Origin: Calliopsis andreniformis
Lineage: Eukaryota > Arthropoda > Insecta > Hymenoptera > Andrenidae
Assembly: GCF_051401765.1 (NCBI RefSeq)
Contig: NW_027480567.1
Coordinates: 62,001-126,000 of the forward strand
Direction of reading: 5' to 3'
Length of the DNA: 64,000 nucleotides
The notes beneath the pieces were generated by a model. The model did no database searches. It was not told the DNA's origin and saw only the letters and a program-made list of their open reading frames with translations. The first letter of the stretch is position 1; each line of letters starts with the position of its first letter. A program made the translations under genes and the position numbers. Positions 49,679 to 61,036 of this stretch are shown here, piece after piece.

Positions 49679-52012
49679 TTAAATATTAGCATTGTAGACA
49701 AGAATATTTAAAGCACACGCTAGTAGTTCACAATCAATCAAAGAATCGTCGTCGAAATATTTACTGTTACATATCATATTAGCAATACATGACAAGTTCG
49801 TTTTTGGTGTGACACCATCTTGTTTCAAAACATTTACAAAATTTATAAACTGAATATTAATACGATGCGTATTTTCATATAGTTGGGAACGCATAAGATT
49901 AATACATTTTACATGATTGAATAAATTATTCAACGTTTCCATAGTGTAATATAAGGAGATACTGGCTAGACTAAATTTTATAAGCTTAACATTATGAATT
50001 TTGGTAAATTCTATTACAAATTCTTCAATCCATATTGGTGGGGAATCTGAATTCACGGATAGAACACATTCTTTAATTTCTGCACATTTTTCAATGAGTG
50101 CATCCCACATTGGTGCAGGTAATAGAAGTTGAGTGCCCCGATTATCACCAAGAATAATTTCAACGGTTGATATGGGTCTAACTGCGATTCCAATTTCTAA
50201 ATATTTATAGGATGTTGCTGTCAGCGGGTACCTACTTCCCATGATACGAACAGGGCATGGGTGTGACGGTTTGAAAGTAGAATTAGATCTAGAAGAAATC
50301 AATTTTTTTTATAAGATACATATAAATTTAATATTTTAATTTAAAGATTAAGAGTAAGATTAATACATACTGTGGGATTGGAAGATTTTTGCTAAATCAA
50401 GCTCGTGTATATGATAATGTAAGTATATACAGGGTGTAACAAAAATGTCGCAGTTCCTTAAAAGGGGTGATTCAGGGGGTGATTCGAAACAACTTTTTCC
50501 TTAGCGAAAATGTAAGATGAGGCTTTGTTAACGAGTTATTAATGAAAAACACCGGCCAATGAGAGCGCGAGTTTGCCGTCCGAGCGACTGCGGTAGCGTT
50601 GGATACGCGCTGGGCGCTACTGTTGTACTCCGAACAAGAAAGTCGGCATGCGTCGAAGGAAATAGCATTAGTATGAAAATATTTGCATAACGTATAAATG
50701 AAAAAGCAATGCAACAAAAGAAATGAACGGAAAATTGGAGAATTAATGTTGAAGATAGAAACGTTGAAAGTAGCCTGCGTTATATTTAAAAAATAATAAT
50801 CATTAATGAATTAAATGCAATTCATCTGTAGTTTGTAAATCTGTGTCACTGGGTCACTGTACCGATACTGGTCATCGACCGTCGAAATGGTTTATGGTAG
50901 GGTAGAATTTTTCCAAGAAAGCTCCTTGTACCCCCCACGTAGTTTAAGTACCTCAGACCTTCCTTGTTCGGACACTCCGAGATCATGCCTCCTTCGAAAC
51001 CAAAGCAATAAAGCCATAAATTACCTAAACGCCTGCCTTAGCATAAACCATTTCGACGGTTGATGACCGAGATCGGTACAGTGATCCAGTGACACAGGTT
51101 TACAAACTACAGGTGAAGTTTGTTCTCCTCTTCCTTTATTTTTTGTTGTATTGCTTTTTCGTTTATACGTTATGCGAATAAGAAATTTACATATTCGTGT
51201 TTTTACGTTACACGTAGTTTTCCTCGATTTTAAGTAATTATTCACTTCAAGTGATAAACAAAAAAAGGACTCGGTATTATTTATTATGTCGCTTTCAGTT
51301 TTCATACTAATGCTATTTTCTTCGATGTATGACGACTTTCTTGTTCGGAGAACAACCGTAGCATCTAGCGCGCCTACTCAACACTACCGCGGTCGCTCGG
51401 ACGGCATACTCGCGCTCTCATTGGCCGGTGTTTTTCGTTAATAACTCGTTAACGAAGCCTCATCTTACATTTTCGCTAAGGAAGAAGTTGTTTCAAATCA
51501 CCCCCTGAATCACCCCTTTTAAGGAACTGCAACATTTTTGCTACACCCTGTATATATTTGTATAATCACTGGAAATATAATATTACTAAATGAATTAGAC
51601 TAAATATTTTAATAATCCACACAATATTCTACGCCTTAACTTCTGATCTGTGCCCTATGCCTTTCCAATCCACTCTGCCGAATTTTCCTTCATCCCGCAC
51701 TGTCGACACCACTCATTTCTTTCATGCTCTGTCTCACTCACGACCCAAACCTAAACAATAAATCTAAAGCTATCTCCAAGGGTTTGGGACACGGTTCTGC
51801 TGACCATCGCCACTCGCCTGCAAAACATCAACGTCCCAAATGGCCCAGTCATAAACTACTTAAGTCTAAATGTTTTTAAACATAACATAATCTTATCGAA
51901 CCCCACAATACTTCACATATTTAATTTTCTTAGTTTCATTATCTTCGGTTGATTCGTTGATTGGAGTATGAGACACAGATTCATTATTTTCTTCATAATA
52001 TTGAGAACACAT
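49679..52012 (-). CDS. Spliced gene of unknown function in the virus-like element
   Basis: The main exon (50288-49679, about 203 codons) follows a good acceptor TTTCTTCTAG at 50289-50298. An upstream exon ending near 50370 at CCACAG is plausible. A further candidate first exon starts at ATG 52012 and reads 39 codons to 51893, rich in Asn, Glu and Ser. The main product is soluble and of mixed composition, with Thr-Val-Glu-Ile-Ile-Leu-Gly-Asp and Leu-Leu-Pro-Ala-Pro-Met-Trp-Asp-Ala-Leu near its start. I recognise no domain. It is placed with the polymerase element because it is adjacent and divergently transcribed. A foldback element (50430-51550) lies in what would be an intron. The exon linkage is inference. 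Confidence 0.45.
50430..51550. mobile_element. Foldback element with CAGGGTG termini, 1.12 kb
   Basis: Termini CAGGGTGTAACAAAAATG and, at the other end in reverse complement, CAGGGTGTAGCAAAAATG. The arms are long inverted copies (about 450-500 bp) that share AAAAGGGGTGATTCAGGGGG, CGTTAATAACTCGTTAACGAA and CGACCGTCGAAATGGTTTATG. The flanks are TA-rich on both sides (TATATA), consistent with a TA or TATA target duplication. No transposase is encoded. A related copy is at 58524. Confidence 0.88.
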
Positions 52013-52890
52013 TTTGATATAATTCTATTTGTAAGAACTGTATTCTGGTATACAATTAATAGTAATTAATACAATTTTTCTGTACGAAATATTTCAAACA
52101 CAATTAGCTCACACGTATGACCCGAAGTTTACAGATTGAACTTTATATTTTAGCACAGCATTTAATGAATAACTCAGGCAAGTTCCCGTAAGAAATGTTT
52201 TCAGTTGGCTTCCGACCATTGCAAATATGTTTTACTCCTTCCACTTATATTTGTTGTTATGATCAATTGGGAGTGGGAGACTTCCTACTCTCTTTCGTAT
52301 CACATATCGAGCGCGAACGATCCCCCCCCCCCCCCCCTGCCACATACATTGAATTCAGTTTCCCCTGCCCTTACTTTACCATCACAACTATTCGTCAACA
52401 TGTTCTACATCAATTATAATTATACATTTTGCCAAATTGTATAATAGATGTCTAATATTTCGTCGTAATTGATTAGCAATACATCTATACATCACTTGCA
52501 ATCTCACAATGTAATATGAAATATTTATGTTTAGTATTTATGTTCTTATAAATTGTATAAATGAATGCTTGATTCAATAACAGCTGACTAGTCATAAATC
52601 TGCATTGTATTTATAACCATTGCATAATACATGAAAAAAAGATGTAAGCATTGTATTTATACTGATACAATAAGTGTTAAAATAATTTCCAAAAAGAATA
52701 CATTTTTTTTTTGCTTAACTAATTTTTAAAATGCATTTGTAACAATTATATGATTTATTTAGTTTCTCGAATTGCGTGTGACTTCTCGTCAGCGTAATGT
52801 CAGCAAAATCTAAAATTATCAAAAATTTTATACGAGCAAACAGATTCAACGTGATTGCGACATATGACACCAGTTTAAACTGTGATCAGA
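51551..52890. other. Intergenic region of the virus-like element
   Basis: Apart from the candidate exon at 52012-51893 no gene is seen. It contains a run of 16 C at 52322-52337. It separates two divergently read genes and so probably holds promoters for both. Confidence 0.45.
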
Positions 52891-52900
52891 ATATATAAAA
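52891..52900 (+). promoter_or_regulatory. TATA-like box before the polymerase gene
   Basis: ATATATAAAA lies 55 bases upstream of the ATG at 52955. In AT-rich DNA this may be chance. Confidence 0.35.
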
Positions 52901-52954
52901 GTAATATAAAAGATTTTTATGAAATGTGCTGTTACATTCAAGAGTTAACAAGTC

Positions 52955-55900
52955 ATGGACATGGATGAATTTGTTCTTACTGAACACGAATTGCGGGAAC
53001 AAGCCGTTCGTTTGAATTGTCTAGATGAATACATTGCATGGGAAGAAGGTTGCAACGAATATCTTGAGTCATTGGAACAATATTGTCGAGTAAAGAAACG
53101 CCCTCGATTATCAATTGGTACTCAACAATCTCTGGTTGCTCGAATTGCACAATTTGAAAGTCTTAAACTAGTGACGCGTACTCGTTTCGTGCACGAAGGT
53201 GCAGGACATTCAAACAATGGTCTCTTGTGGCGTGAATTAGAAACTGCATTCGAAAATCATGTATTGACAGGTGTTGTGATAAACTCAGATTATATCGATC
53301 CACGTAATTTCCTTCACGGTGCGAGAAGTATAGTGCTTTTAGATGTCAGACATGCATTGGTGAAGCACACTGCACTTAAAGTGAATACGATATTTAATGG
53401 GGAATTTATAGCAGGTGATATATGTGAAACGAAAAGCTTAAATACCAAAGACTGTTAGTTATTTCGCGCATCGGATCTTGAAGAGTGGTATGAACGATGT
53501 ATTGTTGAATGTACAATAACATTGTTGGAAGAATTTCAGGAATGTGATAGTGGGTGGACATTGTCGCAAATACTGAATTTAATAATCAATTTAAACAAGT
53601 ATAATCCGAAGCATGTTGGATGTCATTTCAAGCTACCGCGAGAAATACTACTTAAAAAAGCAGTAATTTCTGTAAAATCCTATGACCACGCATGTTTCGC
53701 ATGGGCTGTGGCAGCCGCTTTATATTCAGCTAAACAGCATACATCTCAACAAAGTTCCTATCCATATTATAGAACAGTGCTTAATTTTGAGAATATCGGA
53801 TATCCAATATCCATGAATGATATTAAAAAGTTTGAAACGATGAACAATATCTCCGTTAATCTATTCAGCATCGAAGAAAACATCAAGAAAACAAAGAAGG
53901 ATCTGAAGTAAGTCATCGTTCCATTGCGTCTAACTGATCAGAACAGGGATAGACATGTGAATTTGTTGTACATAGGGAATGATGGCATAGGACACTTTGC
54001 ATGGATAAAAAATTTGTCTCGACTTGTTGGCACACAATTAAGCAAACATAAAGAAAAGAAGTTCATCTGTGAACGGTATGTATAAAACGTGTAAAAACAT
54101 TAAGATTTTAATTTTATGAAGAATAAACGATTATATATGAATACTTTTACAGATGATTACACTTCTTCAATTCCCGTGAGAGGTTAGATACTCATCAGAA
54201 TGATTGTCAGAATATGAATAAATGCACTGTTCTGCTAGCCAGCGAGGACGATAAATGGCTCAAAGTTAACAATTATTGCAGAAAGGACCGGGTTCCGTTT
54301 GTGGTTTATGAAGAGCTCGAGTGTGTTTTAGAAAAAATTAAGGATAGTGTCGCAGATGAATGTATATCGCATGCATATCAACATCATAGGGTATTCAGTA
54401 TTGGATATTGTATGCATTGTTCTTATGATACATCATTATCATCATATCAATATCGTCGCGATATAGACTGCGTTTCATGGTTTATCCAGGAATTAAAGAA
54501 TTTAGCACAGACTGTTAAATCTATATTATCTAATAATATCTCTATGGTGCACCTAACGAAAGAGCAGTGGGATGAATTTCACAATGTTATACATTACCAT
54601 ATTGGTGAGAAACCATTCGATATCAACGAAACACGTGTGCGATATCATTGTCATTCAACAGGGCGCTATAGAGGTCCTACACATGTTGACTGTAATATAA
54701 ATTATAAAAACTCATTCCACGTCCCGATAGCCTTTCACAATTTATCTGGATATGATTCACATTTTATCATCATGGAATTAGCTAACGCATTTGAAGGTTA
54801 CATTGATTTACTACCTATAACCAAAGAAAAGTATATTTCTGTTACAAAACATTTAAAAGATGTAACAGAAGAAGAATTATGTTGTCGAAATTATATAAGA
54901 TTACGATTTATCGATTCGTATAAATTTTTAAATACTAGTCTTTGTAAATTAGCGTCTTTTCTCAGTAAAGGTAAGCAAACAATTTTATAATCTAATCTTC
55001 AAATGTTGTCCACAGAAAAATTTGATTTATTGACGTGAAAGGGTGTCTTTCCGTACGAATACATTGATTGCTTTGAGAAATTAGGAGATCCTTGTTTACC
55101 ATCGCTGGAATCTTTTTACAGTTCATTGACTGATGAAATAGTATCCGAAAGCGATTACGCACACGCTGAGAATATATGGCATTCTTTCGAGATTAAAACT
55201 TTAGGTGAATACAGCGATTTGTATTTAAAAACAGATACTTTATTATTAGCAGATATTTTCGAAAATTTCCGTGAAAGTTGTATCAAGAGTTATGGTCTAG
55301 ATCAGGCTCACTATTACACATTACCTGGTTCTATATGGGATGCTATGTTAAAGCATACTAAAGTTAATTTTGAATTGCTCACTGACATCGAAATGGTTTT
55401 GTTTACCGAGCGGTGTATACGTGGTGGTTTGAGTCAATGTTCTGGGAGATATGCGCAAGCCAATAATAAGTATATGTTATCCGATGATCCATCGAAATCG
55501 TCATCGTACCTCATGTACTTTGATATAAACAATTTATATGGATGGGCAATGTGCCAACCATTACCATATGCAGGATTTCAATGGATCGATAGTGTTGAAA
55601 ATTTTGATGTATCCTCAATTGCAATTGATTCATCGATAGGTTATATTCTTGAAGTTGATATAGAATATCCACAACATCTACATGATGATCATGCTGATCT
55701 ACCGTTTTGTCCAACACGTGCCAAATCCTCTGGTAAGAAACAGGAAAAGTTATTGGCTACATTATACGATAAGGAGCGTTACGGTATACATTATTGCAAC
55801 TTACAACAGTGTATTCATCATGGTCTTCACATTACAAAGATACAACGCATTCTCGAATTTAATCAATCACCATGGCTTCGCGATTATATAGAACTCAATA

Positions 55901-56714
55901 CTCAATTTCGAACACATGCATCAAATGATTTTGAAAAAAGTTTGTATAAATTAAAGAACAATGCAGTATTTGGTAAAACAATGAAAAATGTTCGAAATCA
56001 TGTTGATGTAAAACATCTGACAAAATGGGATGGAAGATTTGGTGTACAGGCAATAATCTCAAAACCTAACTTTCAAAGCAGAAGTATTCTTTCAGAAAAT
56101 TTAATTGCAATTGAGTTGCGTAAACTTATGGTTAAATTCAACAAATCAATTTACTTTGGTATGGCCATTCTAAACATATTCCACTACGATTATATGTGTC
56201 CATTACACCAACGAAGTTGTAAAATTATGTATACTGACACAGATAGTTTAATTTATTATATTCAATGTGAACATGTTTATGAGATGATGAAATGCGATAT
56301 CCATAGATTCGATACCAGCGATTATCCAAAAGACAATGTATATGGTATACCGCTTGTCAATAAGAAAGGGCTGGTTCGATGAAGTATGAAAACAGTGATT
56401 CAATAATGACTGAATTCATTGGACTCAGAGCAAAGGCGTATGCTTTGAAAGTGTTTGGTAAAAAAGATGTCAAAACGTTGAAATGTGTCAAAAACAATGT
56501 TGTTGCCAAAATGATCAATTTCGATGATTACAAGCATTGTTTACGCAATGCATATGAAATATCTCGTCGTCAGTCATGCATAAGATCTGAATTGCATAAG
56601 GTATATATTGTAACAAAATTGAAAATTGCTCTCAGTCCATATGATGATAAGCGATATCTTATATCTGATTCAAATGATATACTAGCTTGGGGGCATTATA
56701 AAATAAAATTGTAA
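52955..56714 (+). pseudogene. Protein-primed family B DNA polymerase of a Polinton/adintovirus-like element, broken
   Basis: The ATG is at 52955. The N-terminal part (to about 53910) contains Glu-Glu-Phe-Gln-Glu-Cys-Asp-Ser-Gly-Trp and His-Ala-Cys-Phe-Ala-Trp blocks that typically precede this polymerase in insect elements. A GT...AG intron is likely at about 54074-54152. The polymerase (DNA_pol_B_2 type) follows: an exonuclease I-like block near 54315 where the usual Asp is Glu; Phe-His-Asn-Leu-Ser-Gly-Tyr-Asp-Ser-His near 54735; motif A Asp-Ile-Asn-Asn-Leu-Tyr-Gly near 55520; motif B with Lys-Asn-Asn-Ala-Val-Phe-Gly near 55955; and motif C Tyr-Thr-Asp-Thr-Asp-Ser near 56230. Breaks: stops at 53456, 53909, 54154, 54988 and 55036, and a frameshift near 56370. 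It would replicate the element's linear DNA if intact. Confidence 0.9.
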
Positions 56715-56813
56715 AGGATAGAAGCTGTACAATAATAGATTAAAATTATTTTACGAAAATCGATTTATTTGCATCTTTTATATTAACGTTGTAGTAAAAA
56801 CATCCTTTTATGT

Positions 56814-57752
56814 TTACAGTACATTATTTTCATGTATCCATGAATTGCGTGAATTATCAAACCTTAACCATTTAACATATACTTTATCATCCTCCTTACG
56901 TAATACTTTTTCCACTAAATACATATCGGGATTGATAACGCGTTGTAATTCATGTTCATAAAATCCTCCTGCAATAGGCTTTTCGCATGAATCTTGCAGC
57001 AGATAAGTCACAGGATTAGTTATCTATACTTTGATTATCTTGAACACTTCAGGAGTCCAATATGGTGTATATCCTTTGTCGGAAACGGTTTTGTATTTGC
57101 TGACGCGTACAGAGACACCAACCTTAAATCTCGGTGAAGCAGCAATCTTTATATGGCTATATACTGTGTTCAAAAGCTTACCAGCAATTGTAGGGGCAAC
57201 ACCACATGGTCGCATTCTAATAGTCCTATGTTTCCGTATGTTGTATTCAGCCACAAGGTTCGGTAATGCGTCGATCCATCTGTATGTTCCAATGAGTACA
57301 AACAGTTTCCAAATATGATGCTTTAAAGTACGATTAAAACGTTCCTCGATGGAAGCCTTCATCACTGAATATGTTGAATACTGATTAATATTATGTTTTT
57401 TTAAGAATCTCTGTACATCAGCATTGTAAAATTTCTTTTCTTGGTCGGTTTGTAAATTTTTTGGACATCGATCTCGAATTACTTTTGCAAATGCTTTGGC
57501 TACTTCGAAACCATTTTTTGTTTTGAGTGGTACAACCCATGCATATTTGCTTAATGCATCTGTAACTGTGAGTATGTAATGATAACCTTCATTGAATCGT
57601 GAGTATGGACGCATCTCAACCATATCAGTTTGCCACAGACCCTCATATCCATGTACGATAACACGTCTGCGGGGGAAATTTCTTCGTGCTGACGCATGCA
57701 ACTCCTTTACAAGCTGTTGGTTTTCGAGGCTATGCTTTTCCTTAGATTTCAT
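56814..57752 (-). pseudogene. Retrovirus-like integrase with chromodomain-like C-terminus (one stop)
   Basis: One minus-strand frame of 312 codons plus stop from ATG at 57752, broken only by a TAG at 57024-57026. The core has the DDE residues in Trp-Gln-Thr-Asp-Met-Val-Glu-Met, Leu-Gln-Thr-Asp-Gln-Glu and Glu-Glu-Arg-Phe-Asn-Arg-Thr contexts. After the stop the frame continues into a region with Tyr-Leu-Val-Glu-Lys-Val-Leu and Val-Lys-Trp-Leu, like a chromodomain. This is the rve-type integrase of Polinton/adintovirus-like elements (often labelled F54H12.3-like in animals). It is convergent with the polymerase, about 100 bp from its end, and overlaps the coiled-coil ORF upstream by 11 bases. 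Confidence 0.88.
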
Positions 57753-58137
57753 TGATTTTTACATTGTTGTTACTGCTGTGGTCTGTTATATAATCTTCCT
57801 CTTGAGAATGAGGGTTCAATACATGCAATACTTGTCGAACATCATTTTGCAGTATTATTAAATTGTTCTGAAATGTAGCCAATCTTTATTCAAATTCCTG
57901 CTGTATCTGTTGAACATTATTCTGTATTGTTACCACATTGCTTTGAAATGTGCTCAACTTTTTCTCAAATTCCTGCTGTTGAACCTTTAAGATTGATATG
58001 CATTGTTCCAAGTACTGCTTATTGACTGCATCTGTGTTCACCTCCAGCTGTGTAACATTTCGAATTTTGTAGTATTTTGCGTCAAAGTTGGAATCAATCA
58101 TGTAGAGCGCGTTATCGTGCATATAATTTCGAAACAT
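57742..58137 (-). pseudogene. Coiled-coil ORF overlapping the integrase start
   Basis: ATG at 58137; the frame is closed once by TAA at 57886-57888 and then runs on open to TAA at 57744-57742, overlapping the integrase ATG. Residues about 45 to 110 form a Gln/Asn-rich coiled coil. It contains two copies of a unit of about 22 residues (Glu-Phe-Glu-x-x-Leu-x-Thr-Phe-Gln), and the stop falls in the second. The function is unknown; it could be a structural or DNA-packaging protein of the element. The overlap implies co-expression with integrase. Confidence 0.65.
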
Positions 58138-58246
58138 GCCACTCCATTTATACTACTATACTGGTGAGGTCTCATACTTTCTAAGTGATACCCCAAACTT
58201 ATTGATTAACATTTCGTTGAGAATAAATCAATTATGAGCTTGCAGT

Positions 58247-58523
58247 TTAATTTATAATGAGACCTGCTTCGCGAAGTTCTTCGATAATCGATAGAAACTC
58301 GATGTCGTGTGAATTTTTACCCACTTGACGCGATGCTTCTAACAAACGCAGACGATCTACTAATTCGTTTGGATCATCCCAATGTATATAACCGATTTGG
58401 TTATTGTTTACTGGCATAGCATTTGGTATCTGCTTGTTAACTGTTATGACATTTGGTGTAGTATGTTCAAATCTTCTACCTGTTCGGCTCTTAATTGCAC
58501 GAGCAAGTAGGGGAGGATTTATA
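58247..58523 (-). pseudogene. Short conserved-looking ORF of the element, 5' end cut off
   Basis: The minus strand is open from the foldback junction at 58523 to TAA at 58249-58247, at least 91 codons. The C-terminal half has Tyr-Ile-His-Trp-Asp-Asp-Pro-Asn-Glu-Leu-Val, then Leu-Arg-Leu-Leu-Glu-Ala-Ser and Ile-Ile-Glu-Glu-Leu-Arg-Glu-Ala-Gly. I recall the same WDDPNELV motif from small ORFs beside such polymerases in other insect genomes. The function is unknown. The start is lost because the foldback element inserted here and the DNA beyond it (61033 onward) does not continue the frame. Confidence 0.65.
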
Positions 58524-61032
58524 CAGAGTGTAACAAAACTGTTGCAGTTGCTTGAAAGTGGTGACTCAGGGGGTGATTTGAAACTACTTGTTCCTTACCG
58601 AAAATGTAAGATGGGGCTTCGCTAACGAGTTATTAACGAAAAACACCGGCCAGTGAGAGGGCGAGGTTGCCGTCCGAGCCAGCGCGGTAGCGTTGGGTAC
58701 GCGCGCTAGATGCTACGGTTGTACTCCGAACAAGAATGCCGTCATTCATCGTAGAAAATAGCATTAGTATGAAAACTGAATGGGACACAATAAATAATAC
58801 CGAGTCCTTTTTCTGTTTATCACTTGTAGTGAATAATTAGTTAAAATCGAGGAAAACTACGTGCAACGTAACAACACGAATACGTAAATTTCTTATTCGC
58901 ATAACGTATAAACAAAAAAGAAATACAACAAAAAATAAAGGGACGGGAGAACAAACTTCACCTGTAGTTTGTCAACTTGTGTCACTGGGTTACTGTACCG
59001 CTCCTCGTCACCGACCGTCGAAATGGTTTATGCTAGTGTAACAACCAGTCGCGACCTCATTTGTGAGGAAGTCCGGTGTCGCAAGACATTTCCCCTTAAT
59101 AATTAATAAATAATAAGCGATAATCAAAATTCGAACAGTGGCAGTGGAAGGAAAACCCTAACCTCGAATCCTCAATCGAATCCTCAATCGAATCCTCGCG
59201 CCAGTGACACGCGGCGCGCGTGCGCACGGGATCGGTACGTCATTAGGGCGACATCCTATGGCATGCGATGGAACACACGCTGACGACAGGATGACGACCG
59301 AATGATGACAGTACAAGCCAATCAACAAACAACGCTCTCTGTACGCCGGCGCAAACACCACCAGGTGCATACGCTGAAAACCCGGAACCAATAGAGGACG
59401 CATATCCTGCGATGACTCCTACACGCGCAAGTGCAACTCGACGCTGCCCCTACACCGAGGTCAGTCATTGGGCCCAAAAGAGGGAGGCAATTTCCCTGTA
59501 TAAATAGGGCAGCGCCAGCCCCAGCGGAGAGTCTTCTTCGAAATTACTAAGTGCTAAAATTTAATCAGTGTTAAAATAATAAGCGTTAAAAACCCTAGTC
59601 CTCCCCAAAACTCCGAACCTCACTAAAGCAGCTTTAACTAGCTCCTTGATCCTCTAAATTGAAGCAGTTTTGATTAGCTTCTCCATTACCGACTGAGACA
59701 GCTTCAACTAGCTCCTTAGTCTTTCCTTGACGCATTCTATCACTGCCACCTGCTCAAATTAAGATTAATTAGTATTTTATTTCTATTAAAATCTAGTGAT
59801 AAGCATTCATTGCATAGTGATAAGAATCTACTACGCAGAGGACTAAAGGTAGTACCATTATAAGAATAAAGTTAAGAAACCTATTATTGTAGAACATTTA
59901 GCTAATAAATAGTTTCTTGTTATATTTCAAAAGAGAAATCATAGTCTATGGAACTCATTTCTTAACCGCGCGCCACACGAATCCTACCCCCTTGTTCACG
60001 GGTAAGCCGCTCTATCCGTGAACGTTTTATGTACGACACACGATCCGTTACACTAGGGTAGAATTTTATCAAAGAAGCTCCCTCCACCCTCACATAGTTT
60101 TCCATCGTTCTATTATTAGTTAACTTTCACTGCGACCCCATGGTTGAGAGAGAGAAAAATCAGTATCTGTCAAGAAAACATGTGCTTTGCAGAAGTGCAC
60201 AACGAGTACCAACAAGCAGTTTTACAAAAGTGCTCACTCCATTCTTTTACTGACTACGTATCCAATGCTTCGAGACAGAAAACAGACACATCGTGCATCG
60301 GTCCAAAAGGGTCCGCGAAGAAGAGGAACTCTTTTTCGTCCCCGAAGAATAAGAAAAAAATTGTGGGCACCATGTGTCCAGTTGTCGCTGTTAGGACCAG
60401 TCTAACCGCCTTAGCAGAGGTCAGGGGCACGCATTAGGTAATTTATGGCTTTATTGCTCTGGTTTCGAAGGAGACGTGACCTCGGAGTGTCCGAACAAGG
60501 AAGGTCTGAGGTGCTTAAACTACGTGGGGGTACAAGGAGCTTCTTTGGAAAAATTCTACCCAACCACAAACTATTTCGACGGTCGATGACCAGGGTCGGT
60601 ACAGTGACCCAGTGACATAGATTTACAAATTACAGATGAATTGTATTTAATTCATTAGTGATTATTACGTTTTAAATCTAACGCAGACTACTTTCAACCT
60701 TTTTGTCTTCAACGTTAATTCTCCAATTCTCCGTTCATTTTTTGTTGTTGCATTGCTTTTTCGTTTATGCGTTATGCAAATATTTTCATACTAATGCTAT
60801 TTCCTTCGACGCATGCCGACTTTCTTGTTCGGAGTACAATCGTAACGACCAGCGCGTACCCAACGCTACCGCGGTCGCTCGGGCGGCAAATTCGTGCTCT
60901 CATTGGCCGGTGTTTTTCATTAATAACTGGTTAACGAAGCCTCATCTTACATTTTCGCTAAGGAAAAAGTTGTTTCAAATCACCCCCTGAATCACCCCTT
61001 TTAAGGAACTGCGACGTTTTTGTTACACCCTG
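58524..61032. mobile_element. Foldback element with CAG(G/A)GTG termini, second copy with nested LTR
   Basis: The left terminus is CAGAGTGTAACAAAACTG and the right end is CAGGGTGTAACAAAAACG in reverse complement, flanked by TATA on both sides. The arms match those of 50430-51550, including the CGACCGTCGAAATGG segment. Without the nested LTR (59037-60052) it is about 1.5 kb. A centre of about 400 bp (60090-60430) is absent from the shorter copy, and the segment at 60440-60600 is the inverse of 50890-51020. Confidence 0.87.
59037..60052 (+). mobile_element. Solo LTR, 1016 bp
   Basis: Begins TGTAACAACCAG, ends CCGTTACA, and is flanked by the 4-bp direct repeat CTAG (59033-59036 and 60053-60056). 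The host sequence is known from the other foldback copy (GTTTATGGTAGGGTAGAA), so the insertion point is exact. A TATA box (TATAAATA at 59499) followed by GGGCAGCGCC and AGTCTTCTTCG marks a plausible transcription start. TG...CA ends with a 4-bp duplication point to a Gypsy-type element. No internal coding region is present. Confidence 0.85.
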
Positions 61033-61036
61033 TATA

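Noticed and set aside
52322..52337. Run of 16 C as a regulatory G-quadruplex-like site
   Set aside because: A homopolymer run with no other context; it may also be a sequencing artefact.
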